From the NCBI GenBank assembly GCA_958439205.1, contig OY288189.1, positions 1,813,001 through 1,877,000 of the forward strand: a stretch of 64,000 bases of DNA, read 5' to 3'. Both the position numbers and the translations under genes were made by a program. The DNA comes from an uncultured Allorhizobium sp. (GTDB taxonomy: Bacteria > Pseudomonadota > Alphaproteobacteria > Rhizobiales > Rhizobiaceae). Positions 46,710 through 55,252 of this stretch are shown in pieces. Position 1 is the stretch's first letter. Each line of letters starts with the position of its first letter. The notes under the pieces were generated by a model, which was given only the letters and a program-made list of their open reading frames with translations, was not told the DNA's origin and ran no database searches.

Positions 46710-47429
46710 TTACTGTGCCGCCTGGCGCGGCTGCAGCTTTTCGTCGATCTGACGCGACAGGATGGCCGAGAACTCGTCTGCGAAGCCTTCCATGCGCGAC
46801 GAGAGCTTGCCCGCTTCGCCGGAGAACTTGTTGTAGGCGATAACCGCGGGAATAGCGGCGATCAGGCCGATTGCGGTTGCGAGCAGTGCTTCGGCGATAC
46901 CCGGTGCGACGACCGCGAGGCTGGCATTGTTCGAGCCGGCGATGGCCTGGAACGAGGTCATGATGCCGATTACAGTACCAAAGAGACCGATGAAGGGACC
47001 GGCGGAGCCGATCGTGGCGAGCGAGGACAGGCGCGATTCGAGCGTTTCGGATTCGCGTGACATGGTCACGTCCATGGCGCGGTCGATACGCATCTGAAGG
47101 CCGATCGGCGAGCGGGCGCCACGCTCGAAGCTCTTCTTCCACTCGCGCATGGCGGCGACGAAGATGGCGGCAAGGCCCGTGTTGTTGCGTTCGGCGAGGG
47201 TGCGATAGAGCTCTTCCAGCGACTGGCCGGACCAGAAGACCTGCTCGAACTGGTCGAACTGACGGCGGGCGCGGGCGTAGCTCAGATATTTGTCGATAAC
47301 GATCGCCCAGGTCCAGACGGAGGCAGCCATCAGGCCGATCATGACGAGCTTGACGATCAGGCCCGCCTGCATGAAGAGGCCCCAAAGGCTCACGTCATGG
47401 GTCGCAGCAGCCATTCCAACTTGTTCCAT
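46710..47429 (-). CDS. tolQ: TolQ proton-channel protein
   Basis: A 239-residue MotA/TolQ/ExbB protein with three membrane helices. The channel core is SSLATIGSAGPFIGLFGTVIG and APGIAEALLATAIGLIAAIPAV. With TolR it forms the proton-driven motor of the Tol-Pal system. I chose the ATG at 47429; the frame extends 8 codons further upstream. Confidence 0.96.
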   Translation of the reverse strand: MEQVGMAAATHDVSLWGLFMQAGLIVKLVMIGLMAASVWTWAIVIDKYLSYARARRQFDQFEQVFWSGQSLEELYRTLAERNNTGLAAIFVAAMREWKKSFERGARSPIGLQMRIDRAMDVTMSRESETLESRLSSLATIGSAGPFIGLFGTVIGIMTSFQAIAGSNNASLAVVAPGIAEALLATAIGLIAAIPAVIAYNKFSGEAGKLSSRMEGFADEFSAILSRQIDEKLQPRQAAQ

Positions 47430-47675
47430 CGCCTTCAATTCCCCGAAATCCAAACGCCCGGTGGGTTGGACCGGGCGGCGACATGAGCTTTACTGGTGGA
47501 AAACTTGTGCGGTCGCAGCCGCCGAAACCCTTTTCCCGCCTTAGCTCCCAGAGTGCTTCTGGTATGAAAATTTGGTCAAAGGAAGGCGTGCGCTGCACAA
47601 ACTTCCAAGCGCCGAGTAAGACCCGATTAAGGTTAAAAAGGGGTTACCAAGGGCCTCGATCAGGGCTTCGTGAAT

Positions 47676-48116
47676 TCAGGCGAGGAACTGTTTGGCGAGA
47701 GCATCCGGCAGGCGTCTGGGTCGACCGGCGCGGTTGACGACGGCGATCACCACCTTGGCGGCGATCAAGATCTGCTCCCCCCGGCGGATCTCCTGCTGCA
47801 GGATCATCTTGGCGCCACCGGCCTTTTCGGTGACGGTCACGACCGTGATGATGTCGTCCATGCGGGCAGGGGCCCTGAAGTCGATCTCCATGCGATGGAC
47901 CATGAAGGCGAGGCCTTCATCCGAGGTCTGGAACAGCGTGGACTGCTCGACGCCGAGGCAGCGCAGATAATCCGTGCGGGCACGCTCCATGAAATGCAGG
48001 TAGCGGGCGTGATAGACGGCGCCGGAGAAGTCGGTGTCTTCGTAGTAGACGCGCTGGGTCAGGTGATGGCCACCCGCTGTCACTCTGCCGGAGAGCGAAA
48101 TTTCCATCGAAGACAT
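47676..48116 (-). CDS. ybgC: Tol-Pal associated acyl-CoA thioesterase
   Basis: A hotdog-fold thioesterase of about 146 residues, with the motif TQRVYYEDTDFSGAVYHARYL, where the Asp is catalytic, and the family C terminus VNRAGRPRRLPDALAKQF. It is the usual first gene of the tol cluster. GGGAC before the ATG at 48116 favours that start; the frame is open to an ATG at 48185 without a ribosome binding site. A 246-bp gap precedes tolQ. Confidence 0.9.
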   Translation of the reverse strand: MSSMEISLSGRVTAGGHHLTQRVYYEDTDFSGAVYHARYLHFMERARTDYLRCLGVEQSTLFQTSDEGLAFMVHRMEIDFRAPARMDDIITVVTVTEKAGGAKMILQQEIRRGEQILIAAKVVIAVVNRAGRPRRLPDALAKQFLA

Positions 48117-48290
48117 TGCCGTCCCTGGTCCTGCATGGGCGGCACTGCTCGGTGCCTGGCCCGGTGATTTTGTCTTGAGGCGCATAGCAGAAAGTGCTGG
48201 AGCTTCGCAAACCGGGATCGCGTCTCAGCCATGCACTGCGGCTGCTTGGAAGGCCGGCCCTTACGCGCCAGCCTTCCTGTTCAGTCTTGA

Positions 48291-48956
48291 TCAGGCAAGC
48301 CCCATGACCGGTTCCGACCGATCGCGCAGGCTGGAGGGAAGCTCAGAGCGCCGGTCGTCTCCGAGTGCCAGAAGGACGATCTGCGTTGCCAGCAAGGCAA
48401 GCGTCAGCAGCAGTGCATAGGCAAGCAGGATCGTCGTCATTGGAACGACGAAATTGAGCTGCGGCATCGCGCCGAGAAACAGTGGGACGTACCAGGAGGT
48501 GGCCGACAGGGCGCCTGAGGCAAAGAACAGGCTGCGCTGTCCGGTCGACATGCCGTCAAGCAGCGAACGTCCGATCTGCGCTTTCACCTTGGGAAGCACG
48601 GCCATGTGCAGGAAGATCCCGTTGATCGTCAGGATTAGGACGATCGTCATCTTGGCCCAGACCTTTTCATTGCCGAGCCGGATCGGATCGAAGGCGCTGT
48701 AATAGGCGAGAAAGCCAAGCCCTGTGATCCAGAGAAGGATCAAGCCGGCATTGACTATGCGGGAGCCGAAATGGAAGATATTCCACTGGTCGCTCGTTAC
48801 CTTGCCTCTGATGAAGAACTTGAGGATCATCAGGTCGAGAACGGTTGCTGCCCCGAGTCCTAAGGCAAGGCCTATGAAGTGGACGATACGCAACCCCGTC
48901 TTGATGGATGCGACGGGATCGAGGCGTAATGTATCGATAAGGTACATGAGACCCAT
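48291..48956 (-). CDS. integral membrane protein of unknown function
   Basis: A 221-residue protein with about five to six hydrophobic segments (IVHFIGLALGLGAATVLDLMI; IVNAGLILLWITGLGFLAYY; MTIVLILTINGIFLHMAVL; MTTILLAYALLLTLALLAT). Conserved-looking histidines occur in helix 1 and helix 4, which might bind heme, but I do not recognise a family. AAGGA precedes the ATG. Confidence 0.78.
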   Translation of the reverse strand: MGLMYLIDTLRLDPVASIKTGLRIVHFIGLALGLGAATVLDLMILKFFIRGKVTSDQWNIFHFGSRIVNAGLILLWITGLGFLAYYSAFDPIRLGNEKVWAKMTIVLILTINGIFLHMAVLPKVKAQIGRSLLDGMSTGQRSLFFASGALSATSWYVPLFLGAMPQLNFVVPMTTILLAYALLLTLALLATQIVLLALGDDRRSELPSSLRDRSEPVMGLA

Positions 48957-49225
48957 AACGGGAATCCTTCAGGTTGTGCGAGGCCCCCACTTCCTCCTTC
49001 TGTCCAGTTTTACAGACGCGCGGAACCATTTCCGCAAACGCCGGGCGTATGCTGACTGTGAAATTAGGAATTACTCATTGCGTCGACTTAAGGGGCCGCA
49101 CTTAACCTTAGGTCCGCCGCCTCATTACTGGCGTATCTGGACGGAAAAGGGGCTGGCATGTGGCGTCATTATGATATGCAGATTGTCTGATGGATGCGCT
49201 CGGCAGATGCGGCGCGAGCGGCTTG

Positions 49226-49795
49226 TCAGGCTTGGTCCAGGTTCATGACCTGGGCTTCAGTCATCCCGAGCCGCTGAAGAACATCCGTACGGCTTGCCGC
49301 GTCGTCGGCGACGATGAACTCGTCGATCTGTGGCGGCTTGATGGTGGTGCCAGCCAGCATGGCATGCGCCTGGCCGCGATGATGGGTCTGGTGCTGGAAG
49401 AGGTGGGAGAGCACGTCGTCGCAGCGCTCTACCTGGATGCGGCCCGTGCGATGGATACTCACAGGGCGGTCGAGGTTTTCATCGTCTAGGGCCAGACAAA
49501 AGGCGAGCAGGCGCCGGTCGGATGCCAATTGTGCTGCGCGAAGGTCGGCGCGATCCGGAAAGGGGATCTGATTGGCCCAGGCCTTCGGGCCAAGATCACC
49601 GCCTTCGAGGGCGTCGATGTAGAACCAGTCGATGATCAGGATATGGTTGAGTGTGGCAATGAGGGAGGGAAAGAAGCTCGTGCGGGGTGCCTCGAATTCT
49701 CCGGGTTCGAGCTGCGAGACGGTCTCGTGCAGGCGGTCGTTGGCCAGCATATTGGCATAGGCGAGCTTGCGGATGAACCGCGTGGCCTCTGTCAT
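49226..49795 (-). CDS. DinB family protein
   Basis: A 189-residue four-helix protein of the DinB/YfiT-like fold. The three metal-site histidines appear in TLNHILIIDWFYIDAL and HLFQHQTHHRGQAHAML. The family is named from a DNA-damage-inducible Bacillus gene; many members are metal-dependent thiol transferases. The ATG at 49795 overlaps the Nudix stop as ATGA, placing this as last gene of the ruv operon. Confidence 0.9.
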   Translation of the reverse strand: MTEATRFIRKLAYANMLANDRLHETVSQLEPGEFEAPRTSFFPSLIATLNHILIIDWFYIDALEGGDLGPKAWANQIPFPDRADLRAAQLASDRRLLAFCLALDDENLDRPVSIHRTGRIQVERCDDVLSHLFQHQTHHRGQAHAMLAGTTIKPPQIDEFIVADDAASRTDVLQRLGMTEAQVMNLDQA

Positions 49796-50313
49796 GGCGT
49801 GTCCAGGTCCCCATCGTGCCAGACCATGTGTTTCGGGGAGGCCGGCAGGTTTTCGATTTCTTCGGCGATGAAATAGGGCGGGATATCCAGGGCCTTCAGC
49901 GCTTGCCGCGTCGCCGCTACCCATTTGAACTCGAGAGAATTCTTGCCGTCCTCATTGCGGTGGATGATGTCGGTCGGGTGGAAGGGGAAGCTGTTCGGGA
50001 TCTCCATCCGGTAATAGAGACCCAGTTCGTGCCAGGCCTTGCCTTCGTAATCGAAGAAGTTCTCGACGATCCAGAGCAGCGGGCCGACGACGGCCGCCAC
50101 GCCCAGTTCTTCCTGCATCTCGCGGACCAGCGTTTCCGTCGAGGTCTCGCCGATCTCGGCGCGGCCACCGGGGAAAGTCCAGAAGGTCTCATGGGTCGCG
50201 CGGTGGACCAGCACATGATCGTCGCGGAAGGCGAGGCCGGCGATACGGTGGTTGAAGCGCCGCTTGCCATCCTTGATGGTGATCAGGGTGCGTTTGGACA
50301 CGGCGTCAATCAT
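49792..50313 (-). CDS. Nudix hydrolase
   Basis: A 173-residue protein with a full Nudix box: Gly50, Glu56, Arg64, Glu65, Glu68, Glu69 and Gly71 in the spacing GX5EX7REUXEEXG. Nudix enzymes cleave nucleoside diphosphates linked to another moiety; the substrate is not predictable. The start overlaps the end of ruvB by 8 bp, and the stop overlaps the DinB start. Confidence 0.93.
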   Translation of the reverse strand: MIDAVSKRTLITIKDGKRRFNHRIAGLAFRDDHVLVHRATHETFWTFPGGRAEIGETSTETLVREMQEELGVAAVVGPLLWIVENFFDYEGKAWHELGLYYRMEIPNSFPFHPTDIIHRNEDGKNSLEFKWVAATRQALKALDIPPYFIAEEIENLPASPKHMVWHDGDLDTP

Positions 50314-51346
50314 CCTCGAGCGTGAGCCGGAATTGCGCCGCTTCGAGATCCTTGGGCGGTGTCATGCCGAGGTGTTTCCAGGCGGTGGCCGTCAAAACAC
50401 GGCCACGCGGGGTGCGCTGGATGAAGCCCTGCTGGATCATGTAGGGTTCGATGATGTCCTCGATGGCGTCGCGTGGTTCCGACAGGCCTGCGGCGATGGT
50501 CTCGATGCCCACAGGCCCGCCTCCGAAATTCACCGCGATCATCGAGAGATAGCGCATATCGAGCTGGTCGAGGCCCATATTGTCGACGTTGAGCCGCGTC
50601 AGGGCTTCGTCGGCGATCTGGCGAGTGACGGCCTCAGCGCGAGCCACTTCGGCGAAGTCGCGGACACGACGGAGGAGGCGGCCGGCGATGCGGGGCGTGC
50701 CCCGCGCGCGGCGGGCGACTTCACGGGCGCCGTCTTCGGTCATCGGCAGGTTCAAGAGGCGAGCACCACGGCGGACAATCGATTCCAGTTCCTCCACGGT
50801 GTAGAAATTCAGCCGAACCGGGATCCCGAAACGGTCACGCAGCGGCGTCGTCAGAAGCCCCAGGCGGGTGGTGGCGGCAACGAGCGTGAACTTCGACAGG
50901 TCGATCTTCACCGAGCGGGCGGCGGGGCCTTCACCGATGATCAGGTCGAGCTGGAAGTCCTCCATGGCCGGATAGAGGATTTCCTCGACGGCGGGGCTCA
51001 GGCGATGGATCTCGTCGATGAAGAGCACGTCGCGCTCTTCGAGATTGGTGAGAAGAGCCGCGAGATCGCCGGCCTTGGCAATGACAGGGCCTGACGTCGA
51101 ACGGAAGTTGACGCCGAGCTCCTTGGCCATGATCTGGGCAAGCGTCGTCTTGCCGAGGCCGGGCGGGCCGACGAAGAGCACGTGGTCGAGCGCCTCGCCC
51201 CGGTTCTTGGCCGCTTCGATGAAGATCTTCAGATTGGCACGCGCCTCGGCCTGGCCCGTGAAGTCGTCGAGCGTCTGCGGGCGCAGGGCCGCATCCAGGT
51301 CTTCGCCGCGCTTTTCCGGGGTTAGGATCGGGTTGTTGGTCATCAT
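50306..51346 (-). CDS. ruvB: Holliday junction helicase RuvB
   Basis: A 346-residue AAA+ motor that drives branch migration with RuvA. Walker A is GPPGLGKTT, Walker B is VLFIDEIH, and the C-terminal winged helix includes the family segment [10 protein letters not shown]. Its ATG at 51346 overlaps the TGA of the upstream PIN toxin gene (ATGA), so ruvB translation may depend on translation of the toxin gene. A second ATG follows directly at 51343. Confidence 0.98.
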   Translation of the reverse strand: MMTNNPILTPEKRGEDLDAALRPQTLDDFTGQAEARANLKIFIEAAKNRGEALDHVLFVGPPGLGKTTLAQIMAKELGVNFRSTSGPVIAKAGDLAALLTNLEERDVLFIDEIHRLSPAVEEILYPAMEDFQLDLIIGEGPAARSVKIDLSKFTLVAATTRLGLLTTPLRDRFGIPVRLNFYTVEELESIVRRGARLLNLPMTEDGAREVARRARGTPRIAGRLLRRVRDFAEVARAEAVTRQIADEALTRLNVDNMGLDQLDMRYLSMIAVNFGGGPVGIETIAAGLSEPRDAIEDIIEPYMIQQGFIQRTPRGRVLTATAWKHLGMTPPKDLEAAQFRLTLEDD

Positions 51347-51738
51347 GCGAGAAGTTCCATGCCGGGTATCGCCTCAGCCGAGGTTCTGTCGAAAGTTACG
51401 GTCGCCTTGCAGCCGGCACGCCTGGCCGACCAGGCAATCAGGTAGTCGGCGATATCTGATTGTGGCGTGTCCTGAGAGAGGAGTGCGTCGAGTTCCTCGG
51501 TAAATTCCACCACGAGGCGATCCGCTGCCAACAAATTTTGAATGAGGTCGCTCACGGTTGCCAAGGGCAGCTTCAAATTCCGACGTAAAACCCAAACAGT
51601 TTCTGCAAGAACAATCGCGCTGACAAAAGCCGGGTCTTCCGAGCTTCGTTTCGAGAAGAAATCGCGCGCAAGTGCATTTTGCTTTGGATCGTCCTCGACA
51701 AGAAATCGGACGAGCACGTTGGTATCGACGCCGATCAT
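51343..51738 (-). CDS. VapC-type PIN-domain toxin 1
   Basis: A 131-residue PIN nuclease with the acidic residues Asp5 ([10 protein letters not shown]), Glu46 (LAETVW), Asp95/Asp98 (QSDIADYLI) and Asp117 (TFDRT). VapC toxins cleave specific RNAs, often tRNA or rRNA. It overlaps its antitoxin gene upstream and ruvB downstream, each by ATGA. The DNA is visibly richer in A and T than ruvA and ruvB. Confidence 0.9.
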   Translation of the reverse strand: MIGVDTNVLVRFLVEDDPKQNALARDFFSKRSSEDPAFVSAIVLAETVWVLRRNLKLPLATVSDLIQNLLAADRLVVEFTEELDALLSQDTPQSDIADYLIAWSARRAGCKATVTFDRTSAEAIPGMELLA

Positions 51739-52016
51739 TTCAATCGCTCTGCCGTTTCGCGCAGGATGCGGTTATCGTCTTCCGCTGCGGCCTCGGCCAC
51801 AGACGCCTCCATCTCTTCCAGGCTCAAGCTTACCTCCTGAGGCAGCTTGAAGACTCCTGCGAGATCCATAAGGTTCTTGTTTTTCGGGATCGCCACCACC
51901 TGGCCATTGCGAGCCGCGACATAGAACCTTGTGCCTGGTTCCAGCTTCAGCGCATCTCGCACTTCACTCGGGATCGTAATCTGACCTTTGGAGGTCATAG
52001 TGGTAAATGCACCCAT
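51735..52016 (-). CDS. AbrB/MazE-type antitoxin 1
   Basis: A 93-residue protein. Residues 1-50 are a swapped-hairpin AbrB DNA-binding domain (TMTSKGQITIPSEVRDALKL); the acidic tail (SLSLEEMEASVAEAAAEDD) should bind and neutralise the PIN toxin. GAGGAGGT is its ribosome binding site. A 62-nt gap after ruvA holds weak promoter-like hexamers (TTGGTG and TATGCT, 17 bp apart). Confidence 0.9.
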   Translation of the reverse strand: MGAFTTMTSKGQITIPSEVRDALKLEPGTRFYVAARNGQVVAIPKNKNLMDLAGVFKLPQEVSLSLEEMEASVAEAAAEDDNRILRETAERLK

Positions 52017-52078
52017 GTCTTACCTCCTCAAGGAATTCTTACGAGAAGCATATCAGTATTTCGTTCTTGCACCAATTC

Positions 52079-52696
52079 CTACCGCGACAGCTCCTTCAAC
52101 CCCAGCCGTATCAGCTTGGCGCTGTCTGCCCCTTCGCCGCCGTTCTTAAGCGCTGCTGCGATGGCATTGGCGGCCTGGTCGCGGGAGTAGCCGAGGTTGG
52201 TCAGTGCCGAGACGGCATCGGCAACCGGGACGGAGGCCACGCCTTCGCCGAGTTCCTGCTTGAGGCCGATATTGGCGGAGGCCTCGCCTGCGAAAGCGGG
52301 AACCTTGTTCTTCAGTTCGGTCACGAGGCGAAGTGCTACCTTCGGCCCGACGCCAGGCGCACGAGAGATCGCGGCCTTGTCTTGTAGCGCGATGGCGTTC
52401 GCGAGTTCCGACGGGGTGAGGGTGGAGAGGACGGCAAGCGCCACCTTGGCACCCACACCTTGCACGCTTTGCAAGAGGTTGAACCATTCCCGCTCCAGCG
52501 CGCTCATGAAGCCGAAGAGTTTCAGCTGGTCTTCGCGCACATAGGTCTCGATGAAGAGTACCACTGCTTCCCCAGCAGAGCCGATGCGGCCAAGCGTGCG
52601 CGAGGAGCAGTGGGCGACGTAGCAGACGCCGTGGACGTCGACGAGGACGTAGTCGTCGCCGATCTCGTCGATGGTGCCTTTGAGTTTGCCGATCAT
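52079..52696 (-). CDS. ruvA: Holliday junction DNA-binding protein RuvA
   Basis: A 205-residue protein with the OB-fold start [20 protein letters not shown], two helix-hairpin-helix motifs ([34 protein letters not shown]) and the C-terminal RuvB-binding domain. It begins 16 bp after the second toxin gene; the frame open further upstream overlaps that gene and is not RuvA. Confidence 0.97.
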   Translation of the reverse strand: MIGKLKGTIDEIGDDYVLVDVHGVCYVAHCSSRTLGRIGSAGEAVVLFIETYVREDQLKLFGFMSALEREWFNLLQSVQGVGAKVALAVLSTLTPSELANAIALQDKAAISRAPGVGPKVALRLVTELKNKVPAFAGEASANIGLKQELGEGVASVPVADAVSALTNLGYSRDQAANAIAAALKNGGEGADSAKLIRLGLKELSR

Positions 52697-52712
52697 GGAT
52701 AAGTCCGTCGCG

Positions 52713-53132
52713 TTACAGGGGATGGGTTTCGGGAGAGATGATGTCGAGGTCTGGGAAGTAGCTGCGATACCGCGCCGCATCCCGAGTCAGCAAACGGTGA
52801 GACCTCACGGCTGCGTGCGCCCCAATAAGGAAGTCCGGTAGGGTGCGGTCGCGCTGGCCACCATTCCTTCGATAGAGCAGATGCGCCTTGCCAGCGCGGA
52901 AGCCAACCTCGTAGGACAGTGGCTCCCTCTTCAGGTCGAGCCAATCGAGCGCCTGGCTGAGTTGCAGCTCGCTCAAAGGGGAAGCGGCAAGCTCCGACCA
53001 GATGACCGGGTTAATCACCAAAGGGCCTTCGTGGAAGCAGCGCTTCATAGCATCAAGCGACCAAGCACGCGTTTCGCTGCCCGGCCCCAGCACATCAATC
53101 AGCGCATTGGTGTCAATGACGGTCGAGGTCAT
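52713..53132 (-). CDS. VapC-type PIN-domain toxin 2
   Basis: A 139-residue PIN nuclease with Asp7 (VIDTNALID), Glu47 (VIWSELA), the [10 protein letters not shown] segment and [14 protein letters not shown], which carries the last acidic residue. It is clearly different from toxin 1, so the two modules are not a recent duplication. The start at 53132 overlaps the antitoxin gene by 20 bp. Confidence 0.92.
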   Translation of the reverse strand: MTSTVIDTNALIDVLGPGSETRAWSLDAMKRCFHEGPLVINPVIWSELAASPLSELQLSQALDWLDLKREPLSYEVGFRAGKAHLLYRRNGGQRDRTLPDFLIGAHAAVRSHRLLTRDAARYRSYFPDLDIISPETHPL

Positions 53133-53373
53133 CACGCGGTCCCCGCAGCCAATCGACATACTCGTCTGCTGTCATTCCATTCGTGTCAAAGACACCCTGG
53201 ACACTTCTTGCCCAGGCGTCGAAGTCCTTGAATGCATCCGTTGCGTCGCCATTCTTGACGAGCATGACGCCCTTCTCGGCAACAACGAATTCCACTTCCG
53301 AACCTGGCTTGATGCCAAGCCGATCGCGGATTTCCTTGGGGATGGTGACTTGGCCTTTTTCGGTGACGCGCAT
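53113..53373 (-). CDS. AbrB/MazE-type antitoxin 2
   Basis: An 86-residue antitoxin with an N-terminal AbrB domain (MRVTEKGQVTIPKEIRDRLGI) and a C-terminal toxin-binding part (FDAWARSVQGVFDTNGMTAD). A perfect 7-bp inverted repeat lies 1 bp before its start and should be the autoregulatory operator. It lies 55 bp after ruvC. Confidence 0.93.
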   Translation of the reverse strand: MRVTEKGQVTIPKEIRDRLGIKPGSEVEFVVAEKGVMLVKNGDATDAFKDFDAWARSVQGVFDTNGMTADEYVDWLRGPRDDLDRH

Positions 53374-53374
53374 G

Positions 53375-53421
53375 GTAATACCTCTGAAGTATTACTTATA
53401 TTCGCCAATGGAACAAGTCAA
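53375..53421 (-). promoter_or_regulatory. internal promoter and operator of the second toxin-antitoxin pair
   Basis: The inverted repeat GTAATAC-N7-GTATTAC (53375-53395) covers the ribosome-binding region of the antitoxin gene. On the minus strand, TTGACT (53421-53416) and TATAAG (53400-53395) form a promoter with a 15-bp spacer, whose -10 overlaps the repeat. Repression by the antitoxin or the complex is expected. Confidence 0.65.
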
Positions 53422-53428
53422 GAACAAA

Positions 53429-53941
53429 TCAGGCTGAGGCCAACACCTTGCGCATGCGGTCGCCGCCCCTGTTATGGGCGTGGCAGATGGCGATGGCGAG
53501 CGCGTCGGCGGCGTCGTTGCCCTTGAATTCGGCCTTTGGCATCAGGATCTTCAGCATCATATGGATCTGCGCCTTTTCGCCGTGGCCGACGCCGATGACG
53601 GCTTTCTTTACGGCGTTCGGCGCATATTCCGCCACCGGCAGGCCGGCGCGGGCAGGGACCAGCATGGCGATGCCGCGGGCCTGGCCGAGCTTGAGGGTGG
53701 CGACCGCATCCTTGTTGACGAAGGTCTGTTCGACGGCTGCCTCGTCGGGCTTGTATGCGTGCACCACTTCGGCCAGACCATCATGCAGCTGGCACAGGCG
53801 GGAGGCGAGATCCATGTCGCCGTCGGAGGTGACAGTGCCCGATCCGACGAAGCGCAGCGAGTTGCCGAGCGTCTCGATGACGCCCCAACCGCAGCGGCGG
53901 AGGCCCGGATCTATGCCGATAATGCGAATCGTGGATGTCAT
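53429..53941 (-). CDS. ruvC: Holliday junction resolvase RuvC
   Basis: A 170-residue nuclease with the catalytic acid in [14 protein letters not shown] (Asp11), a second in AVEQTFV and the C-terminal pair in [14 protein letters not shown]. First gene of the ruv operon. A near-consensus SOS box lies 45-59 bp upstream of the ATG. Confidence 0.97.
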   Translation of the reverse strand: MTSTIRIIGIDPGLRRCGWGVIETLGNSLRFVGSGTVTSDGDMDLASRLCQLHDGLAEVVHAYKPDEAAVEQTFVNKDAVATLKLGQARGIAMLVPARAGLPVAEYAPNAVKKAVIGVGHGEKAQIHMMLKILMPKAEFKGNDAADALAIAICHAHNRGGDRMRKVLASA

Positions 53942-53985
53942 GCCAAACCCTAATGCAGATGCGGGCTGGTGTGCCAGTCAAATGT

Positions 53986-54000
53986 GAACAAACCGAAAAC
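53986..54000 (-). promoter_or_regulatory. LexA (SOS) box-like element upstream of ruvC
   Basis: On the coding strand the element reads GTTT-N7-GTTC, one base from the alphaproteobacterial LexA consensus GTTC-N7-GTTC. Its place 45 bp before the ruvC start suits a damage-inducible promoter. Confidence 0.5.
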
Positions 54001-54092
54001 AACCGAAGTGATTATAATTTATGATCGTCACCTCTTGGGACTTCGGTGGGGCCTGACTACATGAGGGAGGTACATAGAACAGGGCCGCCGCC

Positions 54093-55094
54093 ATGATACC
54101 GTTTTCCATTCTCGATCTTTCTCCCATCTCCGAGGGACATTCGGTTCGCGAGGCGCTGGATGCGTCGCGCAAGCTTGCGCAGGTGGCGGAAAAGAACGGA
54201 TATCGCCGCCTCTGGCTGGCCGAGCATCATGGCATGCCGGGTATTGCAAGTGCGGCCACGGCACTGGTGATCTCCCATGTGGCGGCAGGCACAGAGACGA
54301 TCCGCGTCGGCTCCGGCGGCATCATGCTGCCCAATCACTCGCCGCTCGTGATTGCCGAGCAGTTCGGAACGCTGGAAGCGCTCTATCCCGGGCGCATTGA
54401 ACTCGGTCTTGGCCGTGCGCCGGGAACGGATATGCGCACAGCACGTGCGCTCAGGCGCAATATGGATGCAGGTGCAGAGAGCTTCCCGCACGACATTCTC
54501 GAGCTGCAAAGACTGATGGGCGAGCCGGATGAAGAAGGCGGTCTGATCGCCGTGCCCGGCATGAACAGCCACGTGCCGATCTGGCTCCTCGGGTCGAGCC
54601 TCTACAGCGCCCATCTCGCTGCCGCCCTTGGGCTACCTTACGCGTTTGCGTCGCATTTTGCGCCGGATCAGTTGCTTGACGCGGTCGAGATTTATCGCGA
54701 GCGGTTCCAGCCGTCAGCTGCGTTGCAAAAGCCTTATGTGATGGTCGGCACCATGGCAGCGATCGCGGAGACGGATCGGGAGGCCGAACGCCTGTTCACG
54801 TCCGCCCAGCAGCAGTTCGTCAACCTTCGCCGCAACGTCCGCCGGCCGTTCCCGCGTCCTGTCGATGCGATGGAAGGCTTCTGGTCGGATATCGAGCGCA
54901 TCGGTGTGGAGCACACACTGCGCTATGCGATCGTGGGATCGCCGGAGACGGCTGCGGACAAGCTCGGCCGCTTTGTCGCCGAGGTGCGACCCGATGAAGT
55001 CATCGTCTCGACGCCGGTCCACGATCTGAACGCCCGTCTGCGTTCCGTCGAGCTCTTTGCGGGCCTCCGGCAGCACGTGGCGCAGCCTGCCTGA
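54093..55094 (+). CDS. LLM-class flavin-dependent monooxygenase
   Basis: A 333-residue bacterial luciferase-like TIM-barrel protein ([61 protein letters not shown]). This is the MsnO8/YhbW-type subgroup. It uses reduced FMN and oxygen on an unknown substrate. It is divergent from the ruv operon. Confidence 0.92.
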   Translation: MIPFSILDLSPISEGHSVREALDASRKLAQVAEKNGYRRLWLAEHHGMPGIASAATALVISHVAAGTETIRVGSGGIMLPNHSPLVIAEQFGTLEALYPGRIELGLGRAPGTDMRTARALRRNMDAGAESFPHDILELQRLMGEPDEEGGLIAVPGMNSHVPIWLLGSSLYSAHLAAALGLPYAFASHFAPDQLLDAVEIYRERFQPSAALQKPYVMVGTMAAIAETDREAERLFTSAQQQFVNLRRNVRRPFPRPVDAMEGFWSDIERIGVEHTLRYAIVGSPETAADKLGRFVAEVRPDEVIVSTPVHDLNARLRSVELFAGLRQHVAQPA

Positions 55095-55252
55095 ACCCCT
55101 TGGTATTACGGGGTTTCGCCTAATATCTTTACGGCCAATTAAGGGCGGAGAGTGATTGTTCCTGGATAAAAGGGGAATCTGCTGTGTTTCGCAGCAGATC
55201 GAAATTCTGACCGCGATCGGACTTGTCCGGCCGGCCAGCGGGAACAAAAACC

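Noticed and set aside
49088..49105. TTAA-N10-TTAA before the unknown membrane protein gene
   Set aside because: The spacing is N10, not N7, and it is not placed near a visible promoter.
51343..53373. A mobile element carrying the toxin-antitoxin genes
   Set aside because: No integrase, transposase, terminal repeats or target duplications are visible around either pair.
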